NCBI RefSeq assembly: GCF_016545825.1
Contig: NC_052614.1
Coordinates: 30,963,669-31,027,668, forward strand
Source: Eucalyptus grandis
Lineage: Eukaryota; Streptophyta; Magnoliopsida; Myrtales; Myrtaceae
DNA: 64,000 nt
Reading direction: 5' to 3'
Below the pieces are notes generated by a model. It was given only the letters and a program-made list of their open reading frames with translations, made no database searches and was not told the DNA's origin. Numbering within the stretch: position 1 is the stretch's first letter; every line of letters starts with the position of its first letter. Both the position numbers and the translations under genes were made by a program. Below, piece after piece: positions 47,520 to 59,916 of the stretch.

Positions 47520-48290
47520 GGTGAAGATGGAGATACGAAGTCTTTACATAGTAGTCAATACGACAATGACTTGGGAAGGCCTAACATCCTGGTAGAGTGA
47601 GGCTCTACCTTTAATGATTTTATGCACATTATCTAAAACAATATGGATATCATTTGATTTGTTTTGCAAAGTTCGCGGTTACGCTCCATCTAATACAATA
47701 TATTGTTGCTAAGAAAATGATACCTTGAGAAGCCTTGCTGCCAAATCTCTGCCTTTGGTAGCTTCGATCATCCATTGAAGTCCATCATTCCATTCTCCTA
47801 TTGAACGTCAAATCTCTTATTATGCCAAGATACTACGTCATATACCTCCATTTCAATTGCATTGGAAGAACAAGCCTGTTAAGTCTTCTAAACAGGGTCA
47901 TGCATAAATTGTACTAGATATCGACTAAGGCATCCATTGTGATACGATCCCTATTGTTAGAAGCCTATCTCTTTAAAGAGGTTAGTCAATAAAACTATGT
48001 TTGCTAATACCGCCGGTCTAAATTAGGTTATGCCACTCCATTTTCTTCTAAACCTCTTTACAATAGTACCTAAAACTATATATATGACTGAAGTTAGAGC
48101 AAGTCTCAACTTAAGAAGATCTCACCAACATCAGGCCATACTACCCTTGATATGAGCTACATGATTGAAGTATCTCTACATTTGGTACTGTCAACCCAAT
48201 TACTCCATAGGGAAGATATTGTATAATTGATAAGGTTCCAAAACATGCAGCCTAGCAACCCTTTGTTTCATAATTTCAAATCAAGCAACC
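47520..48290 (-). mobile_element. Decayed LINE fragment, zf-RVT/C-terminal region
   Basis: On the minus strand around 47700-47820 a frame reads EWNDGLQWMIEATKGRDLAA then RLLKVSF and, after a frame change, ATIYCIRW. This is the region C-terminal to reverse transcriptase in plant LINEs of the zf-RVT type (…RDLxxxLLKxxLAxxIYxIWxERN). Further upstream on the minus strand, KMEWHNLI recalls the K-x-x-W-x-x-(I/V) block. Heavily mutated, ends not defined. Confidence 0.5.
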
Positions 48291-49499
48291 CTAGTCCCTC
48301 CTCCCATTTAGGTAAGCAAACTACTTGTCGAGCGACTTTTGGGTAAGCGAACTATTTTTCCCCTCCCTTTTTGCATCGGGCTTATTTGGTGCCCCTATTT
48401 CGCTCAAATTAGATTTGCCATAAAATATCCTTTACCAAAAATTATTCTTTAGTTTCTATTAGAGGAGACAAGTTCTGTAACAATTTCGAACATGAAATAA
48501 TACAAGTAGACAAGAAAATTGATATCTTCACTTCAAACAAGACTAAATGTATACAAATTGTGCTGGAATTTAATCGATGACAAAACCTAAGAATGTAGCT
48601 ACTTTAATGGAATAAGACGTATCTAAATTATGTTGGAATTTAATCGATGCAAAGCCTCAAAACATAGAGATGTAATGTCGAAATATAGTCAACAATGAAG
48701 CACTCATGATATACGGCAAATATAAACACCGAAAATTTATTTACAATGTGGATTTAAAAATTACAGCTAAGAAATATGCCGGATTTTAATCGATGACACG
48801 AGGTTTTAAATTATAACGAGTATGCAAGAATTTATAGATAATTGAAACATAACATATTTTTTGTTTGTGCAAACACCGGTATTTATAGTGTTCTTGCTGT
48901 AACCGTCTAAAGTAGCTCTTCTATAGTTATAGCGATGCCTCTTCATCTGCAAGAATCTTGTGACATGCTTCCTTAATTTCACATTTCGATCTTACATGAC
49001 CATCCATTGCAACATCCATTCTTACTCCACGATTTCCTGGTCTTTGTTGCTTCATCCACCTGTGGTTTCCATTTTGAAATTCCACAACTGCATCTTGACA
49101 CGCTCTAGGTGTCCAGCTTTCTTTTGGTGTTTCAATCGATAATTTATCGTCCCTTTTAATGATATCCTTGTTAATAACCGCCGATTATATATCATTGTAT
49201 ACTGGCAGCTGATTAATGGTTTCAATATACATCCATATCAATAACTAATTTTACGGTCGTCAATAATTGTTCACCTATTTAATAATAATTTGTACTTTAG
49301 TCACGTGCATATTCTTATGGATGACTTGATTACTTTTTTGTGCAAACCCTACCAACATGTAGCGGGGGTCACGGCATCGGCTTCATGACACCAACTAGCC
49401 CATCTGGAGGAACTCACCTTTCCAAGTTTGCCAGAGGTCCATGTGTTCATATTGACGTCGCTAGATCACGGAACACGCACGGCGCTATCAGGGCGGTGG

Positions 49500-49539
<40 letters not shown>

Positions 49540-51404
49540 TTGAGGAGGTGCTGATGAGCACAGTGATTGGAGTGATCTTGGGGTCGACTGTGACAGTGGT
49601 CGGTGATGTTGTGTCAAGTCGTCAACAGCTGCTGCACGGGGAGAGAGAGAGAGAGGGAGAGAGGGAGGGAGATTATTAGGGTTTTCTAATTACGATTATT
49701 TTGGGCATACGTGATTAGAAAATCATATGGAATAGTCAGCAACCAGCAGCTTGGACTGCTTCTGATTTCAGTTCGGTTACGGCACGGGCTTAGCCACTCG
49801 ACTTTTCCTAGGTCTGCCGATTCCCTTTCGTGGACAACATTGTATTTGACTATTTCAAGCATGTTTATGCAACTAAATGTAACTGGGCTGTCTCATTTGT
49901 GAATCAAATGAGGAGCGTGATCCTTAAGGTTAATTTGAGGAGAAGACATTGTAATTCAAACATGGATTACATCATTCAAGTCGAACACTCCATCACTTTG
50001 CCAACATCTCTTAAATTCAATTAATCCATAGCGTTTCAAATTTTGGGTTCATTCCAAGTTGCCCATATCCTTTCATGCGGGACTCATATTTCACTCTACA
50101 AACTTGTGTCTCTTTGAATCACATTCTTGCGAAGATCTCGTCCTGCGGATCTTTCCATCTCCACTTTCTTTTTTCTCCACATTCTGGCATCCTCCTCTAA
50201 TCGCAAATGGGTTTGAGAAAATTCTCTCAATGGAGAGCGATTGCCAGTGTGGAGAGAATGATAATCTCTCTTTCGCATAAGATGGGAAAGGTTCTAATCC
50301 TCTCCCTCGCGTCTCCAATTTAAGCGGAATCTTACGTGACAGAGTCTCCAATTCCTTTCCGTCTTGGTCCAAGCAAGAAAAAGACTAGACAGAAAGAGGG
50401 TCGCCTCGTACATGTCAGTGGAGGGGACCTGGGGACCGCGATTGGTGGGGGCAGAGTTCAGCAGGAAGGACGGGGATGGTGGCCTTTGGGAAGTTTCTGT
50501 TAGCTGGCGTGACCCACGGGAAGTGGGAAACGGTGGAGTACCGATGCGACGACGCGAGTGTTGGCTTTGAAAAGGGCTCTTGGATGCGTATGGAGAGCTA
50601 GATTTTGGAGCTCTGAAGTTGTATAGTTGGATCCGTATGCGGACACAGAGGAGATGGTAGACCGGATTTTGATACGGGATATCTCCAGATCCTCTCTCTC
50701 TCTCTCCTCGTGTTGTCAATAGCAAGATGATGCGACCGGGATTGCAATTAATGTCTAAATTGTTTGTTAGAGCTTACAACCGAGTTAGGGCTATCCATGA
50801 TGTTATAGGGGACTTAGAAGTTACCAGGTTGGTGAAATTGATCGAATGATTTAACACTTGATTTGAAAGCGACCGATTTTTTGTTTGAGTAATTCACGGA
50901 ACCTCCCTTTAAAGCGATTGTTATGTCTTGTCGAAAAACATAATTGAATGTTCACGTTCCCAGCCTTTTCTTCAATTTATAGTTTACCCATTTTTCTATC
51001 TAAATGCTACTATCATGGGGCATGGTTGTATTATCGTAATTCTTCTTATTACAAATCGATAAGCTTCAAAATAATTAGTAGAATTGTGTTTTCTTTTATC
51101 AAGGGTTGCATCTAATAGTAAAATAGTATCTCCATTAATACGAGAGTTGCATCTAATAGTAGAATAATATGTCCATTCATATGAGAGTTGCATCTTGTTG
51201 TAATGCACGACTACTCGTTTCAATGGCTTTCGATCTACTTTTTGGGTGAATAGTTATGAGAAGATATTTCACATTCAGATTCATATTTAATTATATATTT
51301 ATCTGGTAAGTTGAATAATGACTTTACTTTTCTTTCACCTATTAAATCCAAATTGTTAATTAAAAGTTATTTGAATTTAAAAAATTTATTGCCTTTTATA
51401 ATGA
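48291..51404. other. Intergenic, no certain gene
   Basis: Contains a GA microsatellite (49505-49537) with a second GA-rich tract (49640-49672), and a GC-richer stretch at 50380-50700 with a minus-strand 143-aa frame (50294-50725) of no known family. A 41-bp tandem repeat (gttgcatctaatagta at 51105 and 51146, partial at 51187) is also present. Confidence 0.45.
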
Positions 51405-51975
51405 CAAAAGGACTTTTGAAGTACCAAAACTTAGCACGGGGATATTTAAATGTCAAAAGTTAGAAAAGTAACGCTTAAATGTTAAAATCAGAGTAAAATG
51501 GATCAGTTAAGTTCCAATAGTAAAAAAATCCAGCGAAGATGTCGACATGGCGATATTTTAGCAATGCAAGTGCAAAGCGACGTCGTTTTGTACACTAATA
51601 TGGCTAGACAAGTGTAAAAACGATGTCATTTTGTTCTGACATGGCAAACTAAGGAATATAAAAATTATTTAATTAAATTTAAAATCAATTTTTCTTTAAA
51701 AAAGGAAGAGGATGAACAACGACTGAGGGGGTTAGCCCTTGCCGTCGCCGCCTCCTTGCCGTCACCAAAATTAAAATTCAAATCCGCACCAAAACGACGT
51801 CGTTTTTATATTTCTTTACTAAGTTAACTCTTCAACGAGCCACGTAGATAATCAAAGTTAATAAAAAAAAAATTATCATATAGAATTTCCGGTGAAGATC
51901 ACCGGAGGTAACACTCAAATGTCTCATTTAAAAAAAAAACAACACTTAAGTGTCACTTTTTAAAATTTTGGCACT
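51405..51975. mobile_element. Foldback relic related to 11704-12249
   Basis: The left part (gtaccaaaacttagcac, atgtcaaaagttag, cttaaatgttaaaatc) and right part (cacttaagtgtcac, aaaattttggcactta) are inverted relatives and share 'ggcacttaa/ttaagtgcc' words with the element at 11704. Middle contains 'acgacgtcgttttta' and a short GC-rich patch. No target duplication read. Confidence 0.5.
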
Positions 51976-51978
51976 TAA

Positions 51979-52208
51979 GGGCGAGTATGATAAAATTTCT
52001 ATTTCTCTATTTTTCTATTTCTCTGTTCCCCAGAACAGGTTTAGAATAAAAATCCGTTTGGTAACACAATTTATTTTTCTATTTCTGGAACAGATTTATA
52101 TTCCAGAAATAAATTTGAAGAATAAATCAGAAACTAAAATTTTTAACTTCTTATTTTCTGAAATAGAAATTGAGAAATCAATTTCTGGCTAGAAATCAAT
52201 ACATACCC
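51979..52208. mobile_element. Tourist-like MITE (230 bp, TAA target duplication)
   Basis: Ends gggcgagtatgat and, reverse complemented, gggtatgtattgat; the rest folds back through 'atttctatttct' / 'agaaattga' arms. The trinucleotide TAA flanks it at 51976-51978 and 52209-52211, the pattern of PIF/Harbinger MITEs. Confidence 0.75.
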
Positions 52209-54112
52209 TAAGTATCCTCTTGTACCAAGTTATAGTACTTGGACTGTTCTTTTCTCCTTTTATAGTACAAGCCTACTACATTTTTTTTTTTTTTTGGTAA
52301 AGGAGCCTACTACATATTTTATAAGTCTATAAGTCTATATATATAAAAAGGTAACGCGTCCAGCTATGTCTCAGCCATTTGAAAGCAGGTACGATAAGCT
52401 TTCTCGTAGAGTCACGGAATTCTTGCATAGCATTTTCAAACTATATATAGTTGTACTTTTTTTAAAGTTATTTAATGGCATCATCCGGAGATCATGGACT
52501 GAAATGGCATATTTCAATCTTTTCTTTTCAATTCTAATAATTTCTTATTCAATTTCTGTAAATATTTCATATATTAAAGCAAATATAGGAATTTTCAACA
52601 TCTTTCTGCTTAAGTTTGAATTTTTAGATCGCAAATTTAGTTAGAAATTTTTAGTTTCAACTTTATTTTTTTCCAACCATCTTCGATGTCCAATGAAGGC
52701 TGTTAGTGAGATAATTATTACTGAGACATTCATTCTATCTCTATATGTAGCTTTCTAAATATAGTGTTCCATATATCGCGCAATGATTGTGGTTTGTTCA
52801 AGAGAATAAAGAATAAAAGTTAATAATTCCGCATTATAATTTTTTTTAAATGTAATTTATTTACCGTGCATACGCGTGGGTCTCCATTTAACTAATCACG
52901 ATATCACTTTCTCTTGCTTTCTGGGGCTTACTAAATTGAGTTGGTTGTTCGCATTATGCCACTTCTGTCGTGTCGAATCATGAATTAACAACAAAACCAT
53001 TAGAAAAATGGTTTTTTTAAGGTTAAACTTGGGGCAATGATGCATGATAAATCATCACTCTGCAGAAAATTTTATGTGTTCTTCGAGCATCGAAAGATGG
53101 AAAACAGGAGGAACTGAACTTACCCAATTTCACTAATTTGAACTTATGCAAGCAACCCAATGCAACATACCTAGAAATGAATGAAACACCAGAAGCAGCC
53201 TCTTTTTGTTGCCCAGGATTTTACTTTTGTTGGTGTTAAAAAGTCCAAAACTGGCACGGGTTATGTGAGTCTACCCCGTGAACATTTCGGCTTTGACTTT
53301 TCTTGGAAAATTGGCCGAAAACATTTCGAAAAGCTATTTTGTGTATTGATAGTGTGACAATGACGCCAAAAAAAGTCACTCTAGAATGAAATTGTTGTAC
53401 ATTTAAGAGTAAAGCTAGTCGGATTTAAAATGTGTCGTGATTGGTGTGGTTATGCCAAGTTAAAGAATGCAAATCATTGCCTGAAATGCTTCCTTACGGG
53501 ACTAAAGAGGAAGTTCTTCCTAATAAACCGTAAAATACTTGCACAATCTGCATACAGTACAAGAATTTTCTTTTTGTTATTCAAAATGTGATCATACAGT
53601 AAGAAAGAAATCAAAGGAAACCGTTGGATTATATTAAATGCACTTCATTCGAGGATGTACTTTAAGAAGGTATTTTAAAGCAATCCTTACTTTAATCAAA
53701 GGCATGTTATCCACGTGGAATTAGGAAGGGTTCCTTTTGTTAAGTGGCTATGCTTAATATGAATTGAACTTGAGACCTCTATCTTCTTGAAATGCAAAAT
53801 TCAAGTCGGTTTAGCATTAGTCCGACCCCTTGTCCTATCTCAATGTCAATTATCAAGACTTTTATGAATCTTGTGCTGACCTATTACAAATGAGCTAATG
53901 AAAAAACGGTTCGAATAAAAGAAATGTATTTTAAATTAGGAAAATAAATTAGCATAAACATGCAAGAATTGTAGATACGAACACGATGTGTTTTTAGAAT
54001 AAAGTGAAACTATTTTGCAAAACATCATCTAAGAGAGTTCTCATCTATTAAATAAGTTGTGAATTGACAAAATTTCTCCATTAACCTCATACTCTTCAAA
54101 TTCCCAGACCAT
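52209..54112. other. Intergenic, no gene seen
   Basis: AT-rich; the 92-aa frame at 52366-52644 is hydrophobic and AT-driven with no motif. Nothing else structured was seen. Confidence 0.5.
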
Positions 54113-54462
54113 TTTGTTTTTTCTTTTTGGTTGAAAGTTATATTCATTCATTCATACAAAGAAAGGAACCTTACTGGGGTTAGACAATTGAGTTTTTGAA
54201 CATATAATATTCCATAGAGGAAGAGAGGGTAAAGACAACCAATTTGTAGGGAGGATCTTGTTTCAATAAGCCTTGGCGACTCAATCAGCAACTTGATCAG
54301 TCTCTCGGGGGCAGTGGGCAACTTTCACCATTTTTGAATGGGCTGGCAAAGCCTAGCAATCTTTGATGATACTCCCAATAATCCATGGCTTTCTTTTCGA
54401 CCCATCAGGCACTTTGCAATTGTACTACAATTAGTTGATATTTCACAAGGCAAAGCTCTATA
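54113..54462 (-). mobile_element. 5'-truncated LINE, RNase H and 3' end (minus strand)
   Basis: On the minus strand the sequence encodes KVAHCPRETDQVAD, a stop, then VAKAY, the C-terminal RNase H signature of plant LINEs (compare LTLAHCSREANRPADWVARA in the complete element at 41280-41335). After a frame change it reads NWLSLPSLPLWNI, a typical LINE C-terminal tail. The A tail is the T-rich run at 54115-54136. Several stops. Confidence 0.75.
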
Positions 54463-54469
54463 GGTGCGT

Positions 54470-54951
54470 TTTATTCAGCTTTCTCAATGGACTTTCAGCT
54501 TTCAAAGCCTTTTAGGGAAATACTGTGGTGTTTGGCAAGCCTGTTCAAAGGGCCTTCAATCAAATGCTGGCTTTAAGAAAGCTGAAAGCCCAATGATGCT
54601 AATAAGGACTAGTTCTAGGCTTTTAACATTTGGCCAAATGCTAATTTTTTTTTTTTTCAAAACTACTATCATAAATTTTGTAGTTTTTCGGTTTTACCTC
54701 TCATTGTTCCAAAACTACCCTTACCTTTACTAGGGTTGACAAAAAGTTTAATATTTTCTACTAAAAAAGAAAAATGACATCCAAAAACCCTTTATAAAAA
54801 AAAAAAAAGATTCGTCAAATACTCTTTACGTTAAGATAGATTTGCAAAGAATTTTTTACCAAATGCAATTCGCATTTCCCCAAAACCCTTTAAGCTAAAA
54901 ATATTTGCATTTCCTCAAAGCCCATTTCCAAAGCTGAACCAAACGCAGCCA
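54470..54951. mobile_element. MITE with ~35-bp inverted ends
   Basis: Left ggtgcgttttattcagcttt; right reverse complement ggctgcgtttggttcagctt. The similarity extends into 'aatgg(a/g)cttt'. Interior is AT-rich and non-coding. The 'tgcgttt(g)gtt' start is shared with the H elements. Target duplication unclear. Confidence 0.6.
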
Positions 54952-55208
54952 TGACATGCAACTTGGATTCTTCTGGTAGGTGCTCAATAGTTTTTCTTGC
55001 TTGTGTAAACCCATACTTTTCAAATTTGACATTAAGCCAACCTCCGGTAAAAGAGTGTAGTCTGAAACCCGTACTTTTTAAATTTTCAGGTTGATTTTAT
55101 TATTTCTAGGTAGAGTGGATGATCACTCCAAAATTTGGCAACGTATTAAAAAGGCTTTAGGATAACAATGATTTGGCATGGCCTCACGAGTAAATTCTCT
55201 AGATATAA

Positions 55209-55872
55209 GGGAAAAGTACCAAAAAATCTTAAATCTATTGGATTAGCAATATTAAATTTTTTAATGTAATTGTTTTAATCATAAATCTTTTCATATTGAT
55301 ATTAATTGAGTTCATTTGACCAATTGAGACTGAAAATTGTTGATGTGGACAAATGTGGACATTTTCATTATTGTTCAATATATTTTTACTTTTTTCTTCC
55401 ATTTTTTTTTCCATGGCCTCTGTTGATGGCCGGTGAGGGCCTTGCTTAGGCCGAGGTTGCCCTTACCTCACAAGCAAGGGTTGGCCTCGCCACGCATCAC
55501 CCGCACAAGGGTGAGGCCCAATAAAGTTGACCCTCATCTATGCCATGTGGTGGTGAAGGCAACCCTAGCCTAGGGGAGGCCAGGCATTGATGACCATGGC
55601 CTTTGCTCAATAAAAAAAAAAAAAATTGAAGAAAAAGAAGAAAGAAAATAAAAAGTAAACGATTCAAAAAATTATTAAAAAATCGTAACATCAACACCAA
55701 CCACGTCATGTATGACACCAATGTCTATGTCATCAATTTCGTCCTAAATTAGTCGGATGGGCTCAATTGATATTATTATGAAAATGTTAAAACTAAATTG
55801 ATTTAATTGAAATGTTTAAAACTGAATTAGTATCATTATAATAGATTTAGGATTTTTTTTTATACTTTTCCC
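55209..55872. mobile_element. Foldback element E with GC-rich core
   Basis: Left end gggaaaagtaccaaaaaatc; right end reverse complement gggaaaagtataaaaaaaaa, then tcctaaatctatta on the right versus ttaaatctattgg on the left. Core 55415-55610 has cggtgaggg..cctcgcc words and a poly-A. Clearest termini of the family (perfect first 10 bp). No target duplication readable. Confidence 0.75.
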
Positions 55873-55935
55873 ACAAAAATCAAGGGTGAGCATCGGTCTA
55901 TGGTCAACCTTGGACTGACCATGGACTAACCCAAC

Positions 55936-56775
55936 TAGGGGTGTGCAACAGAAACCGCCCGAATCGGGACTGGATTGGACCAGCCGATTTTGTGTGGTTC
56001 CCACAGTTGGCAGTCCGGTTCCCAATTCCTAATCTTGGAACCGGCGGCGGGTTGGTCTGGTTCCCGGTTTTAAGGTGGGAACTAGATCGATCGAACCGGA
56101 CCAATTTTTTTTTTTTAATATAATTTTTATACATATAATATATAAACACATATAATATAAGAATATTATATATGAAACTTATTGCAATCGGAATTGTAAT
56201 TGAGGTTGTTGTTACTCTTTATTTATAGAGAAAACTTACTTGTTAGTTTATAGGACAAGGCTCTATGAATTCCTCATGCTCACACTCTCTCTCTTGCTCC
56301 CCTCACTTGCAAACGACAAGGCACTTCAAGTCTCAAAGAGTCCCATAACGACTAAACATTCAAAGCATAGAAAGAGAGATTGTCTATAAAATCTAAGCCA
56401 AGCACTACCTTTAATCACATTGTTCATGACTTTTATGCTTAAAATTAAGCGTGAAACACATAAACTGTGATTGATATTCACACAAGTGAAGTTTGAATAT
56501 TTTGCTCATGGAAACATGTGCGAGTAGTTTTATTAGATTGCTCGGGAATCGAATTGGATTGATCGGTCCATAGCATGATCGTTCTTTAGTGAAAAAAGAA
56601 AGTGTCGATTCTATTGGACCGGACTGGACCGGATCGAAATTGATGGTCCTAAGTGCAGTTCGATCCTAGGACTAAATGATCCGGTCCACGGTTCCCAAAA
56701 TTGGGAATCGATTCTCCTGGTCCAGTTCTCGGTTCCACCTTGGAACCGGACCGAATCGAGAACCGATCACCCCTA
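55936..56775. mobile_element. Inner hAT-type MITE nested in the outer element
   Basis: Ends taggggtgtgcaac and, reverse complemented, taggggtgatcggt. Flanks aacccaac (55928-55935) and agcccaac (56776-56783) match 7/8. Subterminal regions are rich in ggttcc / ggaacc and ccggtcc words in both orientations (e.g. ttggaaccg), typical of hAT subterminal repeats. About 840 bp, non-coding. Confidence 0.8.
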
Positions 56776-57415
56776 AGCCCAACCATACCGATTTTGATTT
56801 TATTCCTAGGAAGATTAGGTTGGTCCTTGATCCTAGGATTCCTATACCAGCACTATAGGGGTTAGTCCTTTGTTCTAGAAGTTTAGGGCCGGTCTAACCT
56901 AGACCAACCTTAATTCTATATATATATAATATTATTTATAATTTTTGTATATAGAAAAAACCCAAAAATAAACGGCGTTAGCAACATTAAATAGCTCCTT
57001 AGTGAGGAGTTTAAGTAATTTTACACTATTGGTTAATAATTTAGATTTTTAATATCTTTTACGGCATCGACAATTATAATTTACAAATGAAGAAAATGTT
57101 TTTGTGAGATGTTAAAAAAGACATAAATAGCTCATCACAACATTATTCTCTAATACTCATTTTCTTTTATCTTATTTGTCATTTTAGTTTTCAATTTGCT
57201 AAAATCGAAAGAAATAACTTCCCCACTCGTCACTTGATACTCGCCTCACTCGCTTTGGGTCACTCGTGCTGCTCATCACTTGATGCTGGCCTGGCTTGTT
57301 TCTCCCCGCTTGACGCTTACTTTGCTCGACGTTCAACGCTTACTTTGCTAGACACTCGACGCTCATCCCACTCAACGCTTGCCGCTCCCTTCTCTTAGCT
57401 AACCTCGCTCGTCAT

Positions 57416-57660
57416 CGAACCCATTGGGTGGGTCTGGTCCTCAGTTGCCTTTTTAAGGAGTATAAAAAATGAAATAAAAAATTATCAATTGGTCCTGGGT
57501 TGACTCTAAAACTAAATCGAATCCATTGGGTAGATCCAATCCTCAATCACCTTTTTGTGGAGTATAAAAATTGAAATAAAAAATTATCAGTTGGTCTTGA
57601 GTTGACTTTGGAACCGGACCGAATCCATTGGGTTAGTCTGATTTTCGGTCTCAAGTTCAA
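57416..57660 (+). repeat. 102-bp tandem repeat, about 2.4 copies
   Basis: ccattggg recurs at 57421, 57523 and 57625, exactly 102 bp apart, with shared 'ggagtataaaaa.tgaaataa' and 'aaaaaattatca' blocks. Lies inside the outer hAT-type element. Confidence 0.9.
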
Positions 57661-57790
57661 TAGAGTCAGTCCTCGGTTCTAAAATTGAGGACCATCGTTG
57701 TATGGGTCAATCTTAGGTTTAGGGGGTGGATTGACCCAACCCATGGATTGACCCAACCCAGACCATGCTCACCTCACCCTTAACAAAAAT

Positions 57791-59690
57791 AAAAATATAA
57801 TTGCAATCAAGTGTCGATAACTAAAACTCTATCAAGTTTTTCTTGCCACGAAGGCAAGAAGACATTTATTCAAATTGCTTTTATGCCTTTCAATTAGGGT
57901 TTGCATCTGGATGTCCTCCTTTCGATTCTTGGGTTTTATACAAACAAAGAAAATTGGTTTAAACACGACACTTTCTCCAATCACAGCTTCACTATTATTC
58001 ACAAGCTAAACCAGCTTGGGTCGTGAAAATGAACTCTATCTGCACAATAACGTACTCTTTGCAAAATTAATTTGGATTAGGCACCTGATACTTTTCAATT
58101 ACTAGAAATTGGAGAGAACAATCTCTAAAATGAAGAAAGAAAATTTACCAAATAATTTACGTTAGATGATTCCAGAGATGAGGACTTGTGCTGACCCGTG
58201 ATTGATCGGACAATGAACTCATTCCGATGTTTCCAAAAATGATTTGAAATGATAACATATAGCGATTCATTGTCATGACCTTGTACACAAAATATTCTCT
58301 GGAAATACCATTACCAAATTAAGCCCTCCTATCATTTTGCACCCTCACATTTCATAATATCGATTTTGCCATTCCATGCAAAAATCTCCATAATCCAAAG
58401 ACCAATTTACCTCTCTCAACAAGGGCCAAGGGGAAAATACTACCCTCTCCATCTAGTCACCAACCACAACACCCAAACCCTAGACCAGCCATTTGTGCCA
58501 TACCTTTTATTGCCCGATGATGGAGTGAGCCCATGCCGCTCTCAAAGTTGCCTCAAACCGGAGTTGCATGACCAGATCAAGGTGGGGACCGACCTCCATC
58601 TGGGCCTTAATGGAGGTCACGATTGTCAATGACTTTCAATCTCAGGTTGGTCAAGGTTGTGACGCCACCTAAGCGAGGCAAGAAGCAATGTAAGGAGAGA
58701 GAGACTTGTGTTCTAGGTTCCTTTTTTTTTTTTTTTTTGTGAAAATAAATGGTGATATAATAAATAAGTAGACAGTGGTTTTAAGTGAGAGACGTAGCTG
58801 GAAATTCAGTACTGCAATTCAGGGTGCAAAGTGTAGAAATTAAAAAGTGGCGGTGCAAATTGACAGGGTGAACAAAAGTGAGAGGGACATTTGAAATTAT
58901 CTCAACGGTGTTTTAGGAAATTTTATTTGAAAGTGTATGGGGGATACATCGCACTAAGGGAGTCGCCATGCTTTGCCCAAATGCTTTGCATTTGTGCAGA
59001 AGACTTTTTGACTCAAGAATTTTCGAGAAAAGCAAATGGCATTTGATTTTTTTTAGTCGATTATATTCTATTTTTAATTTAACTTTCATTCTCAGATTTT
59101 TACTCTACAAAAGTCACACTTGAAATTAAATCATTTATATCCAACTTCCTGAGAAAGTGTGGATTCGAACACTTCATCTCATTCTTTCATATTAGAAGAG
59201 TGGCCACTAGAATCCTAATAATTAAATAGCCTTTAGTAAACACAATATTTATTGCAAAACCAATTTAAAAATAATAAATGAATTGGAGCACGGATAAGAG
59301 CTTAGGAGACGGGCTGCTAAAGATAAAGCAACCCCATGTGAGGCGACGCGGATGCCATGTGACCCTAGGCAACCCTATGTGCAGCAGAAATAAGGATGAG
59401 GGCAAATTTGGAACTTAAATAAATTAGCAAAGGACAATTTGAAAGGGTAATAAATTTATTAAACCGGGTAATTCAAAAATATTCAAAGCTCAAGATAGGA
59501 TGAGAATTGCTCCGAGTACTGAGCATTTACTGAGAGAACTTTGAACCAAACACTTTCGAGGTCTAAAATTGCTCGCAAAAGTTAAATCAAATGCAGCCCC
59601 AAAACTCGTCTGCATCATCGCACATGCACTCAATTCGCGCGGGTTCAATTCACGTAAATCATTAAATTTTTAATGAGATTCACATAATCT
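57791..59690. other. Intergenic, no gene seen
   Basis: AT-rich with a poly-T tract near 58722-58738. The 88-aa frame at 58366-58632 has no recognised family. The part near 58550-58680 is GC-richer and mildly resembles the GC-core words (ctaagcgaggcaag), possibly old transposon DNA. Confidence 0.5.
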
Positions 59691-59697
59691 GACGGTC

Positions 59698-59916
59698 CAC
59701 GTGCGCCGAGCTCCCGCGAAAATCGATCGCCCCCGTCCGACGTCGAGACGGCCGCCGCGGGGTGGGGGGGTGCACCCCAAGCAAACCTACGCTGCGCAAG
59801 CACCGGATCCTAATCACCCTCCTCACCCCAAGGCGCGCGCGAGCCCTGGAAATGTCACGGGCGCAGGACGAGCCACGTGGGCTCGCGACCTGTCCAGCTC
59901 GAGCTAGCGCCACGTG
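59698..59916. promoter_or_regulatory. Three G-boxes in the promoter of the Rossmann-fold gene
   Basis: CACGTG occurs at 59698-59703, 59874-59879 (ccacgtggg) and 59911-59916 (ccacgtgtcc), within a CpG-rich stretch ending about 170 bp before the start codon. G-boxes bind plant bZIP, bHLH and ABA-response factors. The density suggests real regulatory sites; no TATA box is obvious. Confidence 0.55.

Larger units (their letters stand above)
55881..57782. mobile_element. Outer hAT-type non-autonomous element
   Basis: Ends caagggtgagcatcgg and, reverse complemented, taagggtgaggtgagc. The perfect 8-bp acaaaaat flanks it (55873-55880 and 57783-57790), the target duplication length of hAT transposons. 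It contains the nested element 55936-56775 and a 102-bp tandem repeat. Words such as 'ggttgacccaacccatgg' recur near both ends. No transposase. Confidence 0.8.

Noticed and set aside
49705..50020. Similarity of ISVRLRHGLSHSTF (49.8 kb) to VNLSIRLRHGLSFPF (13.2 kb) as remnants of a CDR1-type protease N-terminus
   Set aside because: Too short, no flanking homology visible, and no catalytic block nearby.
50294..50725. Minus-strand 143-aa frame
   Set aside because: No recognised family, no start or splice support, and it overlaps plus-strand frames of similar length.
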